Below the pieces are notes generated by a model. It was not told where the DNA came from. It saw only the letters and a list, made by a program, of their open reading frames with translations, and did no database searches. Both the position numbers and the translations under genes were made by a program. A stretch of 64,000 bases of DNA from Akkermansiaceae bacterium (GTDB lineage Bacteria; Verrucomicrobiota; Verrucomicrobiia; Verrucomicrobiales; DEV007): positions 12,231 to 76,230 of the forward strand of contig JACKQE010000019.1 in assembly GCA_024233005.1 (NCBI GenBank), in the 5' to 3' direction. Of the stretch, positions 34,354 through 43,667 are shown piece after piece (the first letter of the stretch is position 1; each line of letters begins with the position of its first letter).

Positions 34354-36774
34354 ATGAAGTCCCGTCTCCTCTCCCTCGCCTTGTTTCTGGTCGGTCCGGC
34401 TTTCCCCGGCCTGTCCCGGAGTGCCAAGTATCCTGCGCCGGTGCTGGCCGCTGTCACCGTGTCTGCTCCCACGGACAAGACTTCCGCAGGAGAATCCCGC
34501 ATCCCCGCGACCGAGCGCCTCGACCAACTTGTCGCTGCCAACTTGGCCAAACAAGGCCTCCAACCGAATCCCCCGGCCTCCGATGAAATTCTCGTGCGCC
34601 GCCTGTATCTCGACATCATAGGACGCATTCCCACCAAGGCCGAGACATTGGCCTTCCTCGATTCCAAAGACCCGCGCAAGCGCGACAAACTCATCGACAC
34701 CCTCCTCGAATCGGATGGCTATGTCAGTCATTTCTATAATTTCTGGGCCGACATCCTGCGCGCCAAATCCGATCTCAGCGGTGCCGCCCAAAGCCTTCCG
34801 GCGGGCAATGCCTATGCCGACTGGATCAAGCAAAGCCTGCGGGAAAACAAGCCCTACGACACCTTTGTCCGCGAAATGATCACCGCCAGCGGATCGACCT
34901 GGGAAAACCCCGCCATCGGTTACTATATCCGTGACTACGGGATGCCTCTGGACAATCTGGCCGTCACCACACAGGTATTCCTCGGGACCCAAATCGTTTG
35001 CGCCCAGTGCCACAACCATCCTTTCGACAAGTGGACCCAGATGGATTACTACCATCTTGCGGCCTTCACCTACGGTCAGATGACGACCAACAATTCGGCC
35101 AATCAAAGGGCCGCGCTTGCCCTGGCAGGGGGTCCGAGAATGGTCAAAACCAAATCCAAGAACAAATCTGAGCCCACTCCTGTGGCTGAGACGGAAGGTG
35201 GAACAGCAAGCAACCCAATGGATGGGTTGACCAAACAGGAACTCGCCAAGGCCTTCTCCGAAATCCTCAAACCGGTGCGGTTCAATAACGTGGTCGAAAC
35301 CGAAAGAACCCTCACGCTGCCTCACGACTACAAATACGACGACGCCAAACCGAAATCGCCGGTGACTCCCAAGGCTCTCTTCGGACCCGAAGCCCCCCTC
35401 ACACCGTCGGAGAATCCCATCCAAGCCTTCGCCCTGTGGATGACCTCCCAGGAAAATCCACGCTTCACCAAAGTGATCGCCAACCGCCTCTGGAAGCGGG
35501 CTCTGGGCCTGGGGCTGATCGAACCGGTGGACGAATTGAGGGATGACACGGTGGCTTCCAACCCTGAACTGATGGATTTCCTCGAAGGTCGAATGAAAGC
35601 GTTCGGCTATGACATGAAAAAATACCTGCGGATGATCTACACTTCCGCAACCTACCAGCGTGAAGCCAGTCCGAAAGAGGTGACCCTCGGAGAGACCTAC
35701 CATTTCCCGGGTCCGATCCTGCGGCGCATGAGTTCCGAGCAGATCTGGGACTCCCTTGTTTCCATGGCAGTGGAGAATCCGGACGCGCCTGATCCGGCGC
35801 AGGAGCTTGCCGCCCGACGCCGGCTCACCGAGGTTGAACTGATCGGTGAGGCGGTCTACGACATGCCTCCTGCCGACTTTCTTGCCAAGGCCCGCGACAT
35901 CGCCCAAGTCCAGAAAACCCTTGCCGCCGAGATTCAACTTTCCCAATCGAAACTCGCGGAAGCCCGTGCGACCCGGAATCCCGACGCCATCAAAACGGCC
36001 GTCAAAGAAGCGGCCGTGATCCGGCGTCGCCTCGAGACCGAAATCGAAAAGCGAGTCTATCGCGCCGGCCTTGAGGAAAAACTGACCGTGTCCCAAGGCA
36101 ACGTCGGAAACGCCGAGGAAGCTGATGCCTTCCTCACGGAAATCGCCGCCGTGATGAAAGACCTTCCCGCAGAAAGCCATGACGATGCCCCGCCTGTGCT
36201 CGCTCGCAAGGCGGATAGGGAAGGCAAAGCCCCCCGGAGAACCGGGTTCGTCAATGACATTGTCAGCGCCCTCCTGAAGCCGGATTTGGTCTCCTTGCGC
36301 CAAGCCGAGAAACAGCGGTCTGCCAGTGAAACTGCGGCCTGGGGAATCGACACCCCGGCCGAGAGGCGTTCCTATGCGAATTTCTCCACCGCCCGGGCGC
36401 GCATGATCCGGGCATCGGAACTCCCCTCCCCGGCACCGCGCGGGCATTTCCTGCGAGAGTTCGGCCAGTCAGACCGCGAGCTGGTGGAAAATTCCACCGA
36501 CCAGGCATCCATCACCCAGGCTCTGTCCCTTCTCAATGGCCCCTATGCCAGCGCCGTCGCCAGCCGGTTCTCGGTCATCGGTCGGGAGATCGCTGCTTCC
36601 AAGGGCCAGGATGCGCGCCTCGACACCATTTATCTCACCATGATGAGCCGAAGGCCCACCGCAGAAGAGCGTCGCATCTTCGCCGAAGCCTCCGAAAGCA
36701 TGGGAGGCAGCCTGCCCCAGAGCGGCATCATCTGGACACTCCTCAACACGCGCCAATTCTTCTTCATCCAGTGA
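34354..36774 (+). CDS. PSD1 (DUF1549/DUF1553) cytochrome-like protein
   Basis: Secreted 806-residue protein. After a signal peptide (about 1-23), DUF1549 carries VRRLYLDIIGRIPT and CAQCH at 216-220, followed by NHPFDKW. A Lys/Ala-rich linker precedes DUF1553, with TKVIANRLWKRALG, RRMSSEQIWDS and the usual end TRQFFFIQ. Unlike the paralogue at 13-16 kb it has no LamG insert. A helical segment of about 120 residues near 500-620 (EIQLSQSKLAEARATRN) looks like a coiled coil. It is followed 51 bp later by a DUF1501 gene. Substrate is unknown. Confidence 0.87.
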   Translation: MKSRLLSLALFLVGPAFPGLSRSAKYPAPVLAAVTVSAPTDKTSAGESRIPATERLDQLVAANLAKQGLQPNPPASDEILVRRLYLDIIGRIPTKAETLAFLDSKDPRKRDKLIDTLLESDGYVSHFYNFWADILRAKSDLSGAAQSLPAGNAYADWIKQSLRENKPYDTFVREMITASGSTWENPAIGYYIRDYGMPLDNLAVTTQVFLGTQIVCAQCHNHPFDKWTQMDYYHLAAFTYGQMTTNNSANQRAALALAGGPRMVKTKSKNKSEPTPVAETEGGTASNPMDGLTKQELAKAFSEILKPVRFNNVVETERTLTLPHDYKYDDAKPKSPVTPKALFGPEAPLTPSENPIQAFALWMTSQENPRFTKVIANRLWKRALGLGLIEPVDELRDDTVASNPELMDFLEGRMKAFGYDMKKYLRMIYTSATYQREASPKEVTLGETYHFPGPILRRMSSEQIWDSLVSMAVENPDAPDPAQELAARRRLTEVELIGEAVYDMPPADFLAKARDIAQVQKTLAAEIQLSQSKLAEARATRNPDAIKTAVKEAAVIRRRLETEIEKRVYRAGLEEKLTVSQGNVGNAEEADAFLTEIAAVMKDLPAESHDDAPPVLARKADREGKAPRRTGFVNDIVSALLKPDLVSLRQAEKQRSASETAAWGIDTPAERRSYANFSTARARMIRASELPSPAPRGHFLREFGQSDRELVENSTDQASITQALSLLNGPYASAVASRFSVIGREIAASKGQDARLDTIYLTMMSRRPTAEERRIFAEASESMGGSLPQSGIIWTLLNTRQFFFIQ

Positions 36775-36825
36775 TTGGATCCCCTCCCGCTGCCCGACTT
36801 CCTCACCACGCCGCTTTCCAGTCCC

Positions 36826-38127
36826 ATGAAACCTCTCCTGCTCCGCGCCGATGAAATGACCCGCCGTGACTTCACGGCCATGCTCGCCAAGTCATTCCTT
36901 GGGGTCTCCGCGCTTTCCGGTTTATCCCTCCCTTCCGCCCGCGCCGCCGGGGCCGGAGCCTCCGCGCTGAGGCAAATCGCCACAGCCAAGCGCGTCATCT
37001 ACCTTTACATGACCGGGGGCATGAGCCACCTCGACACGTTCGACCCCAAACCCGGCAGCGAAGTCATGGGACCGACCAAAGCCATCCGCACCAGTGCCGA
37101 CGGCATCCAAGTCTCCGAGTATCTGCCCCGGCTTGCCAAACAGGCCCACCACCTTGCGGTGATCCATTCCATGGCCTCGACCCAGGGAGCCCACAAGCAG
37201 GGCAACTACTTCATGCACACCAGCTACACGCTGCGCAGCTCCATCCGCCATCCCGCCATGGGGGCTTGGTTGCTCAAGTTTCAAGGCCGCCACAACTCCG
37301 CCCTCCCGGGCAGTGTCATGATCGGCAACGACAGCAGCCATCCCGGAGCCGGCTTTTTCGAAAGCAAGCTCTCCCCGCTCATGCTTTCCAGCGCGGAAAC
37401 CGGCCTTCCGAACAGCCGCCTTCGCGAAGGGGTGGATGAGAAAGCCTTCTCGGTCCAACTCGAGGTCGCCTCCCGGCTCGATACCGCGTTTGTGGAGAAG
37501 TACGACCAAAAGAATGTGCGGGCCTACGCCGACATGTATGACGACGCCCTGAAGCTGATGAAAAGCCGCGACCTTGCCGCCTTCGACATTTCCAAGGAGT
37601 CCGATGCCACGCGCGAGCGCTACGGCTATGACACTTTCGGCCAGGGCTGTCTTCTGGCCCGGCGTCTCGCTGAAAGCGGGGTCCGGTTCATCGAGGTTTC
37701 CTACGGCAGTTGGGACACCCACAACGCCAATTTCGTCAATGTCCCCGACAAAGCGGAAGTCCTGGACCAGGGCATGTCCGCGCTGCTGGAAGATCTGGAG
37801 CGCCGCGGGCTGCTCGAGGACACCCTCGTCGTTCTGGCGACCGAGTTCGGCCGCACCCCGGAGATCAATGCCAACGAAGGACGAGATCACCATCCACAAG
37901 CCTTCACCTGCGTCCTTGCGGGCGGCGGCATCAAGGGAGGTCAGATCCATGGCAAAACTGATGAACGCGGGGCCAAAGTGGTGGAAAATGAAGTCGCAGT
38001 GCCCGATCTGAATGCCACCATCGGCTACGCGTTGGGACTGCCGCTGGATCTGGTCCTCTATTCCCCAAGCAAGCGCCCCTTCACCGTGGCCGACAAAGGC
38101 AAGCCAGTGGTGTCACTCTTTTCGTAG
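36826..38127 (+). CDS. DUF1501 protein with Tat-like signal
   Basis: DUF1501 family member of 433 residues. The twin-arginine motif TRRDFTAMLAKSFLG lies about 12-26 of the chosen form. Landmarks are YMTGGMSHLDTFDPKPG, VLATEFGRTPEINANEGRDHHP and GGGIKGGQIHGKTDE. The start at 36826 was chosen because it places the Tat motif close to the N-terminus; a TTG at 36775, abutting the upstream stop, would add 17 residues. It pairs with the PSD1 gene and has no PPC gene after it. A short GC hairpin (38139-38151) follows 12 bases after the stop. Confidence 0.87.
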   Translation: MKPLLLRADEMTRRDFTAMLAKSFLGVSALSGLSLPSARAAGAGASALRQIATAKRVIYLYMTGGMSHLDTFDPKPGSEVMGPTKAIRTSADGIQVSEYLPRLAKQAHHLAVIHSMASTQGAHKQGNYFMHTSYTLRSSIRHPAMGAWLLKFQGRHNSALPGSVMIGNDSSHPGAGFFESKLSPLMLSSAETGLPNSRLREGVDEKAFSVQLEVASRLDTAFVEKYDQKNVRAYADMYDDALKLMKSRDLAAFDISKESDATRERYGYDTFGQGCLLARRLAESGVRFIEVSYGSWDTHNANFVNVPDKAEVLDQGMSALLEDLERRGLLEDTLVVLATEFGRTPEINANEGRDHHPQAFTCVLAGGGIKGGQIHGKTDERGAKVVENEVAVPDLNATIGYALGLPLDLVLYSPSKRPFTVADKGKPVVSLFS

Positions 38128-38138
38128 GGAGAAGGACG

Positions 38139-38157
38139 CTGGCAACGCCAGTTATTT
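38139..38157 (+). terminator. Weak intrinsic terminator after the DUF1501 gene
   Basis: CTGGC (38139-38143), loop AAC, GCCAG (38147-38151) then TTATTT. The stem is only 5 bp and the T run is interrupted, so termination would be partial. It separates the DUF1501 operon from the FecR/CHASE2 cluster, which has a possible -10 element TATAAA at 38261-38266. Confidence 0.35.
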
Positions 38158-38318
38158 GCAGGCCCCCAATCTCGCAAGGTTGGCAAAACAGCCGTGAAAG
38201 TTGCCACCGATGGGGAAAGTCCAGCCCAATCCGGTTCGAGGGGTGACATCTGCCGAGGGGTATAAAATTGACTCGTGGGAGGGATGGGGCTACTGGTTCC
38301 GTCTCCTTATCAAGCAGT

Positions 38319-39647
38319 ATGAGAAACACCGAACCACTGCAAATCCCTATGGCTATTGCAGCCCTTTGTCTGTTTCTAATCGGGCCCGGCTTGCAAGCCC
38401 AGACCACGGTTGTTCATCCCCCTCACGGCATGGCCCTGCCCGAATCCGGACAAGTGGAAGTGAGCAACCAGAAGGGTGAGACCAGGATTATCAAGGCCAG
38501 AGCAACCACCTCGCAATCCGAAATCACCTCCGAATCCCAATTCTCCCTTGCCATTCGCCCGGGAGACCTGATCCGCACACCCCAGGATGTCTTCTGTGAT
38601 GTTTTGATTCCCAGCGTGGGGACACTGCGTTTGGCACCGGAAAGTGAAGTGCGGCTGCCGGCAGAAAAATCGGAGACGGACAAGCAAGAGAACAGCATGG
38701 AGCTTTTGAAGGGAAAGCTGTTCATGGACATAGATGGGGTCGCCTTGAAACGTCAGAACAACCAGCAATTCAGGCTCAAAACCCCCACCACGATCCTGGC
38801 GGTGCGGGGAACCCAGTTGTTCGCTGAAGCCAGGGATGGCGTTGACACGGCAGGCGTCTTCACAGGGGAGATTGTGGTGATGGAAGTGGCTTCCGGTCAA
38901 TCGACCGCAGTCCAAAGCGGCATGGCTGTGGATTCCAAACCCGGGGGGCTCGGCCCCCTGCGAAAAGCCACGGAAGAGGAGACCCGAGCCGGGGACATCT
39001 TTGATCCGCTGACACTCCATGCCGCACCCGCTGAATCAAAGTCCAGAAAAGCATCTTTGACTTACTTCTTCGCTCCCGAAGAGGCGAATTTGCCCGGCTA
39101 CATCGAAGCCAAAGAAAAGGTAAAACTCACCAATCCTTCTGTGCCGGAAATTCCGGGTAGCGTGCTCAGGGCCGCATTCCAGCCGAACCTGGAATTTCCC
39201 GACCGAGACACCCAAGTCGTCTGTGTGGTGGATCTGAACCGGAAGGTCCGGGAAGTCCCGGTCGCTCTTGAATTCGCAATCCGCGCCAAGGGCGTGCTCC
39301 GAATCAAGACCGCAGGCTTCGTCACCAAGATCAAGGACACCCAATATGGTGTCACCAACACCGTGATTGAGATTCCGGCCGATGCGGCGCCCGATACCTG
39401 GATTCCAGTCTATCTGCCCGTCGCTCCAAATCCCGAGATCATCCAGCTCTCAAATGCCGGAGGATCGTGGGACATTTACCGACCAGAAACCGGAGAATGG
39501 CCGAGCTCCCTGGTGTTCATCATTGACCCGAATCTCCACGAAAAAAGAGCGATCGAACAGATTTCGCAAGTCGTGCCGGATTTGCCGGATTACTATTATG
39601 AAATCTCCCCGATTTCAGTCCTTACGCGGCCAGATCCCCCCAAGTAG
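38319..39647 (+). CDS. Secreted FecR-like protein
   Basis: Protein of 442 residues with a signal peptide (about 1-28). A FecR-type domain (about 75-195) contains GDLIRTPQDVFCDVLIPSVGTLRL, LLKGKLFMDI and TPTTILAVRGTQLF, the conserved strands of this fold. The remaining 240 residues have no recognised domain. FecR-like proteins next to CHASE2 sensors are a common pairing in other bacteria, though their ligand is unknown. Its stop codon is one base from the next gene's start. The start at 38319 gives the signal peptide; the frame opens 17 codons earlier without support. Confidence 0.82.
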   Translation: MRNTEPLQIPMAIAALCLFLIGPGLQAQTTVVHPPHGMALPESGQVEVSNQKGETRIIKARATTSQSEITSESQFSLAIRPGDLIRTPQDVFCDVLIPSVGTLRLAPESEVRLPAEKSETDKQENSMELLKGKLFMDIDGVALKRQNNQQFRLKTPTTILAVRGTQLFAEARDGVDTAGVFTGEIVVMEVASGQSTAVQSGMAVDSKPGGLGPLRKATEEETRAGDIFDPLTLHAAPAESKSRKASLTYFFAPEEANLPGYIEAKEKVKLTNPSVPEIPGSVLRAAFQPNLEFPDRDTQVVCVVDLNRKVREVPVALEFAIRAKGVLRIKTAGFVTKIKDTQYGVTNTVIEIPADAAPDTWIPVYLPVAPNPEIIQLSNAGGSWDIYRPETGEWPSSLVFIIDPNLHEKRAIEQISQVVPDLPDYYYEISPISVLTRPDPPK

Positions 39648-39648
39648 G

Positions 39649-41142
39649 ATGAAATTGCGGCTTTCCACCCGGAGACTGCTTCTCGGAGCCACTGTCGGTA
39701 TCCTGCTTGGCCTCGCCGGAATGTTCGGAGTTGGGCAGAATCTCGAGGATCGGCTGATTGATTATCGCCTTCATGCCTGGCACAAGGGCACCCCTTCCCC
39801 GGAGATCGTCCTCGTGGGAGTCAGTGATGCGGACATCGCCACGTTTGGCTCATGGCCTTTCCCCCGCGGGGTGCACAGTGATGTCATCCAGATTCTGGAA
39901 GCGATGAAACCCGCCCACATTTCGATGGATATTTTGTTCAACGAAGCATCGGAAGATCCAGGGCAGGATCAACAATTGCTCACCAGCATCAATCAACAGA
40001 AAAACATCACCCTGCCCTACTATTTTGATAAATTCGGGTTCGAGGATTTTTCCCCAGGGACGGATCACTTTCTGGAAGGCCGTCACTATGGCTATGATCC
40101 CGCTCAGGGAGACCTGCCTGCCGGTGCCGATGCCGTAGGTCCGTTCACCAAGCTTGACTGCACCTTCGGAGCCTCCAACGGGATCCCTTCCCGGCCGGAT
40201 GGGAAAATCCGGGAAGCTCCGCTCTTCATCCAACAAGGGAGCCTCCTGTATCCGAGTCTGGGAATGCAGACCTTGATGGCCTCACTGAAAACAGCCCCTG
40301 ACCAAATAACCGTTCAACCAGGCAGGTTTGTCACCATAACCAACTCCCCGCGAGGGACCTTGCGGTTTCCCATCAGCAGGAGGGGACTCTACCGGATCAA
40401 TTATCAAGGAGATTTGGAACGTTTTACCGGTCTCGATTACAGCAGCCTCTACCGTTCGGTGAAGGATCCAGAGTTTGGACAAAAAGTCAGATCCGCCGTG
40501 GAGGGCAATTTGGTTCTGGTCGGATACGTGGCCACCGGTAGTTACGACACTTTGAACACACCGATCGGCCCCATGCCGGGACTGGTGGTGCATGCCAATC
40601 TGTTGTCCAATCTCTGGTCAGGTCAGCACCTCTGGCTCCCCCCCTTCTGGCTGGAAATGGTGATCCTGCCGATCTTCGGGTTGGCTGCCGGGGCAGTGAT
40701 GACGCTTCGTCGGAAGGCCCGGCTCGCAGGCGTCCTTGTCCTTGGGCTCGCGGCCTTGGCCATCTGTCTCGCGGCGGCGAAGGAAGACATCATGCTTCCC
40801 ATGGCCGGTCTCGCCGGGACCTGGGGGGTTCTCCTCTGTGCGGCAGGGCTGCTGAAAAATACCCTCACGAATCCTGAAGGATTGGCCCCCGCCCCCTCTT
40901 TGCCGAAAGTCCTGCTACCGAAAATTCCTCAGACTGGCAGCACGGGACTTTCCAGACGGGTGTCCCATCCCCCATCGATCCGAAACCCAGAATTGCCCGT
41001 AGGGATGGATTCCAATGATGCGGAAACGGTTCAAATGGACGCGACAGTGACTTGGCAGAGCCCTGCTCGGGAGGCAAGGTCCCCTGACGAAAAAATCTCA
41101 CCCGCAGAAGAAAATACTTCCCTACAGCCTCCCGCCCCGTGA
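39649..41142 (+). CDS. CHASE2 sensor protein without attached effector
   Basis: Protein of 497 residues. A membrane helix (about 10-28) leads to a periplasmic CHASE2 domain (about 30-325), with LEDRLIDYRLH, DADIATFGSWPFPRG and GLVVHANLLSNL. Three more helices follow (about 334-400). The cytoplasmic tail of about 100 residues is low complexity and rich in Pro/Ser/Thr. In most bacteria the CHASE2 domain is fused to a cyclase or kinase; here no such domain follows, so it probably hands its signal to the separate kinase and cyclase genes downstream. The Ser/Thr-rich tail would be a reasonable phosphorylation target, which is inference. Confidence 0.85.
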   Translation: MKLRLSTRRLLLGATVGILLGLAGMFGVGQNLEDRLIDYRLHAWHKGTPSPEIVLVGVSDADIATFGSWPFPRGVHSDVIQILEAMKPAHISMDILFNEASEDPGQDQQLLTSINQQKNITLPYYFDKFGFEDFSPGTDHFLEGRHYGYDPAQGDLPAGADAVGPFTKLDCTFGASNGIPSRPDGKIREAPLFIQQGSLLYPSLGMQTLMASLKTAPDQITVQPGRFVTITNSPRGTLRFPISRRGLYRINYQGDLERFTGLDYSSLYRSVKDPEFGQKVRSAVEGNLVLVGYVATGSYDTLNTPIGPMPGLVVHANLLSNLWSGQHLWLPPFWLEMVILPIFGLAAGAVMTLRRKARLAGVLVLGLAALAICLAAAKEDIMLPMAGLAGTWGVLLCAAGLLKNTLTNPEGLAPAPSLPKVLLPKIPQTGSTGLSRRVSHPPSIRNPELPVGMDSNDAETVQMDATVTWQSPAREARSPDEKISPAEENTSLQPPAP

Positions 41143-41152
41143 AGCGTAATCC

Positions 41153-43489
41153 ATGGCCATGGCTTCCATGACGGAACAGAACAAACAGTCCAACGAACCG
41201 TCCATTGATGGTTACGAAATCACCGGTTTTTTGGGACGGGGAGGCATGGGGACCGTCTGGAGAGCCATCCAGGAGAATACCCACCGGGAGGTGGCGTTGA
41301 AAACCCTGAGGGGACTCAACGTCAATTCCAACACGGTGCGTCAGCGTTTTCAGCGCGAAGTCGAGTTGGCGGCCCGCCTCGAGCATCCCAATATCGCCCA
41401 GGTTTATGAATCCGGGATGATCAATGGGCATTATTATTACGCGCTGCAATTGATCGATGGGGTTCCCCTGACGCGCTTTGCCGAGAATTTGGGAGACAGT
41501 GACCGGTTGACTCTGATCATCAGAACGATCCTCGCGCTTGGCTACGCCCATCAAAAGGGGGTCATTCACCGGGATCTCAAACCGGACAACATTCTGGTTT
41601 CAAGCGATGGAGAGCCTCACGTGCTTGACTTTGGACTCGCCAAGGAGGTTTTCGTGGAAGATACCCAGGCGTTGGAACCGGAGTCATTGACCCTTGAGGG
41701 CACCATCGCCGGAACCCCTGCCTACATGTCTCCTGAGCAGGCCCGCGGGGACACCCATTCCGTCGACGTGCGGAGCGATGTTTACTCGCTCGGGGTGATT
41801 TTGTTCGAAGTGATGACTGGTCGCGTCCCCTTTCCACCGGGAAAGGCTTTGTATGAGTGGATGCACCAGATTGTTCACGAGGATCCGCCCAGGCCGCGCA
41901 CGCTGAGGTCTACGGTCAATCCAGAAATGGAGGCGATCATTCTCAAGGCCCTCTCCAAGAACCCTGCCGCCCGGTATGCTTCGATGCTTGAATTCGCCGA
42001 AGACATCAACCGCTATCTCAATGGGGATCCGGTAAAGGCACGAAAACACACCCTTTCCTATCTTCTGAAAAAGAGGGCCGTCAAATACCGCGTGCCCCTC
42101 GGATTGGCGTTCCTGATATGCTCGGCGGCGATTGCTTCGGCAAGTGCCTATGTGGTCAACATTGCGAGAGAACGAACGAAGGCGCAAGAGGCCGAAAACC
42201 GGGCCGTTCTGGCATTGCGGGACGTGCAATCCGCCCAACAAAAGGCTGAGTTTTCCAAGCAACAGGCCGAAGAGGTGTCGAATTTCCTGATGGAAGCCCT
42301 GCAGAGCCCACACCCGGAACTGGACGGAAGATCAGTGACCGTCGCCCAGACGCTGGACCGCTCAAATACCTGGCTGGAGGGAAGGTTCTCGGGATCTCCC
42401 CAAACCAAAGCCAAGCTGCTATGGGCCATCGGTCAAAGTTATCACGGCCTTGGCCTCTACACCAAAGCGGAAGCCAACTTTCGATCTGCGGAGCAGATCT
42501 ATGCGAACGCAGTCGGTCAGAATCATCCCAACACGCTGGCGGTCCGACACGGACTGGCTCTGGCTCTCCAATCCCAGGGCCATTTGGAGGAAGCGGAAAA
42601 ACTGTATTCCTCCATTCTGAGTGCGGGCGTAACCGGAAAAGATTTCGCATCCGTCCAAATGGATTCTCTCCACAACATGGCCGGACTGTACATGCAACAG
42701 CATCGTTTTGCGGAAGCGGAACCTCTGTTGCGCAAGGTCCTCCAGGATCACCTGGCACGATATGGGGCCGAGTCATCGGAGACTTTTAAAGTTCAAAGCA
42801 ACCTCGCATCACTGGAACGCCGGATGGGGAGGTTCGAACAATCCCTCAGGGATTACCAGCAACTTGTCACAACGGCTGAAAAGGTGCTGGGCAAGGAGCA
42901 CCCGGTAACGCTCGGAGCCTCTGCGGGCGCCTCGTTGGTGCTGTTCCAAACCGGCAAGCACGCGGAGGCGGCGACCTTGGCAGAACGCACCCTCGGGCAG
43001 CAACGGAAGATTTATGGGGAAGATCATGCCATCACTTTGGCCACGTTGCACAATCTTGCCGAGATTCAGTCAGCCATGGGAGATCTCCTCCATGCCAAGA
43101 AAAATTTCCAGGATGCGGTCACAAGACGCAACCGTCTCTTGGGAAAAGAGGCCCCTGACAGCATCGCCTCCACCATTGGCCTGGCAAAGGTTTGCCTCAA
43201 GCTGAACCATTTCGAAGAAGCGGAAGCACTCTACCGGGAGCATCCAAACGATGCCGACTCATTGGAGGGGCTTGCGGTCATGTTCTATGATCAGCAGCGG
43301 TTTGTGGAAGCTGAACCTTTGTTCCGTCATCTGTGGACGCTCCGATCCGAGAAACTGGGCCAGACTGATCCTCTGGCGCTGGCCGCTCTGCACAACCACG
43401 GTTTGGTGTTACAAAAACTGGGCCGCGTGGAGGAAGGAACAACCGCCCTGCAAACCTGGTCCAGGCTCAAGGCCGGGGCCACCCCATAG
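41153..43489 (+). CDS. Ser/Thr protein kinase with TPR repeats
   Basis: Membrane kinase of 778 residues. The kinase domain (about 20-290) has GRGGMGTVW, the Lys of VALKTL (about 50), HRDLKPDN with catalytic Asp141, DFGLAK and GTPAYMSPEQ, so it looks active. A membrane helix lies near 313-335. A Glu/Gln-rich coiled segment follows (about 340-375), then TPR-like repeats from about 425 to 775 (SYHGLGLYTKAEANFRSAE, HNMAGLYMQQHRFAEAEPLL). ATGs at 41159 and 41168 are alternative starts. The gene begins 10 bp after CHASE2 and is probably in the same operon. It may phosphorylate the downstream FHA protein or the CHASE2 tail, as inferred from context. Confidence 0.9.
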   Translation: MAMASMTEQNKQSNEPSIDGYEITGFLGRGGMGTVWRAIQENTHREVALKTLRGLNVNSNTVRQRFQREVELAARLEHPNIAQVYESGMINGHYYYALQLIDGVPLTRFAENLGDSDRLTLIIRTILALGYAHQKGVIHRDLKPDNILVSSDGEPHVLDFGLAKEVFVEDTQALEPESLTLEGTIAGTPAYMSPEQARGDTHSVDVRSDVYSLGVILFEVMTGRVPFPPGKALYEWMHQIVHEDPPRPRTLRSTVNPEMEAIILKALSKNPAARYASMLEFAEDINRYLNGDPVKARKHTLSYLLKKRAVKYRVPLGLAFLICSAAIASASAYVVNIARERTKAQEAENRAVLALRDVQSAQQKAEFSKQQAEEVSNFLMEALQSPHPELDGRSVTVAQTLDRSNTWLEGRFSGSPQTKAKLLWAIGQSYHGLGLYTKAEANFRSAEQIYANAVGQNHPNTLAVRHGLALALQSQGHLEEAEKLYSSILSAGVTGKDFASVQMDSLHNMAGLYMQQHRFAEAEPLLRKVLQDHLARYGAESSETFKVQSNLASLERRMGRFEQSLRDYQQLVTTAEKVLGKEHPVTLGASAGASLVLFQTGKHAEAATLAERTLGQQRKIYGEDHAITLATLHNLAEIQSAMGDLLHAKKNFQDAVTRRNRLLGKEAPDSIASTIGLAKVCLKLNHFEEAEALYREHPNDADSLEGLAVMFYDQQRFVEAEPLFRHLWTLRSEKLGQTDPLALAALHNHGLVLQKLGRVEEGTTALQTWSRLKAGATP

Positions 43490-43667
43490 CTCTCTTTCCC
43501 GTGCTCCACAAACGGACCCCATGGAATGCTCAATGGGAAAAGTCCGGTTGCCGACCGGATTCTCCAAATGCCGCCCACCCCAGAGGCCCTCAAGCGTCGC
43601 CATGCCCAGCGTTGGATCAACCTGATTTCCCACTGGATTTTGATGGAACGGGATTTTAGGTTGGGCG

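Noticed and set aside
34333..36447. 704-codon open frame antisense to the PSD1 gene
   Set aside because: Same explanation: shadow of a real gene with good domain evidence on the plus strand.
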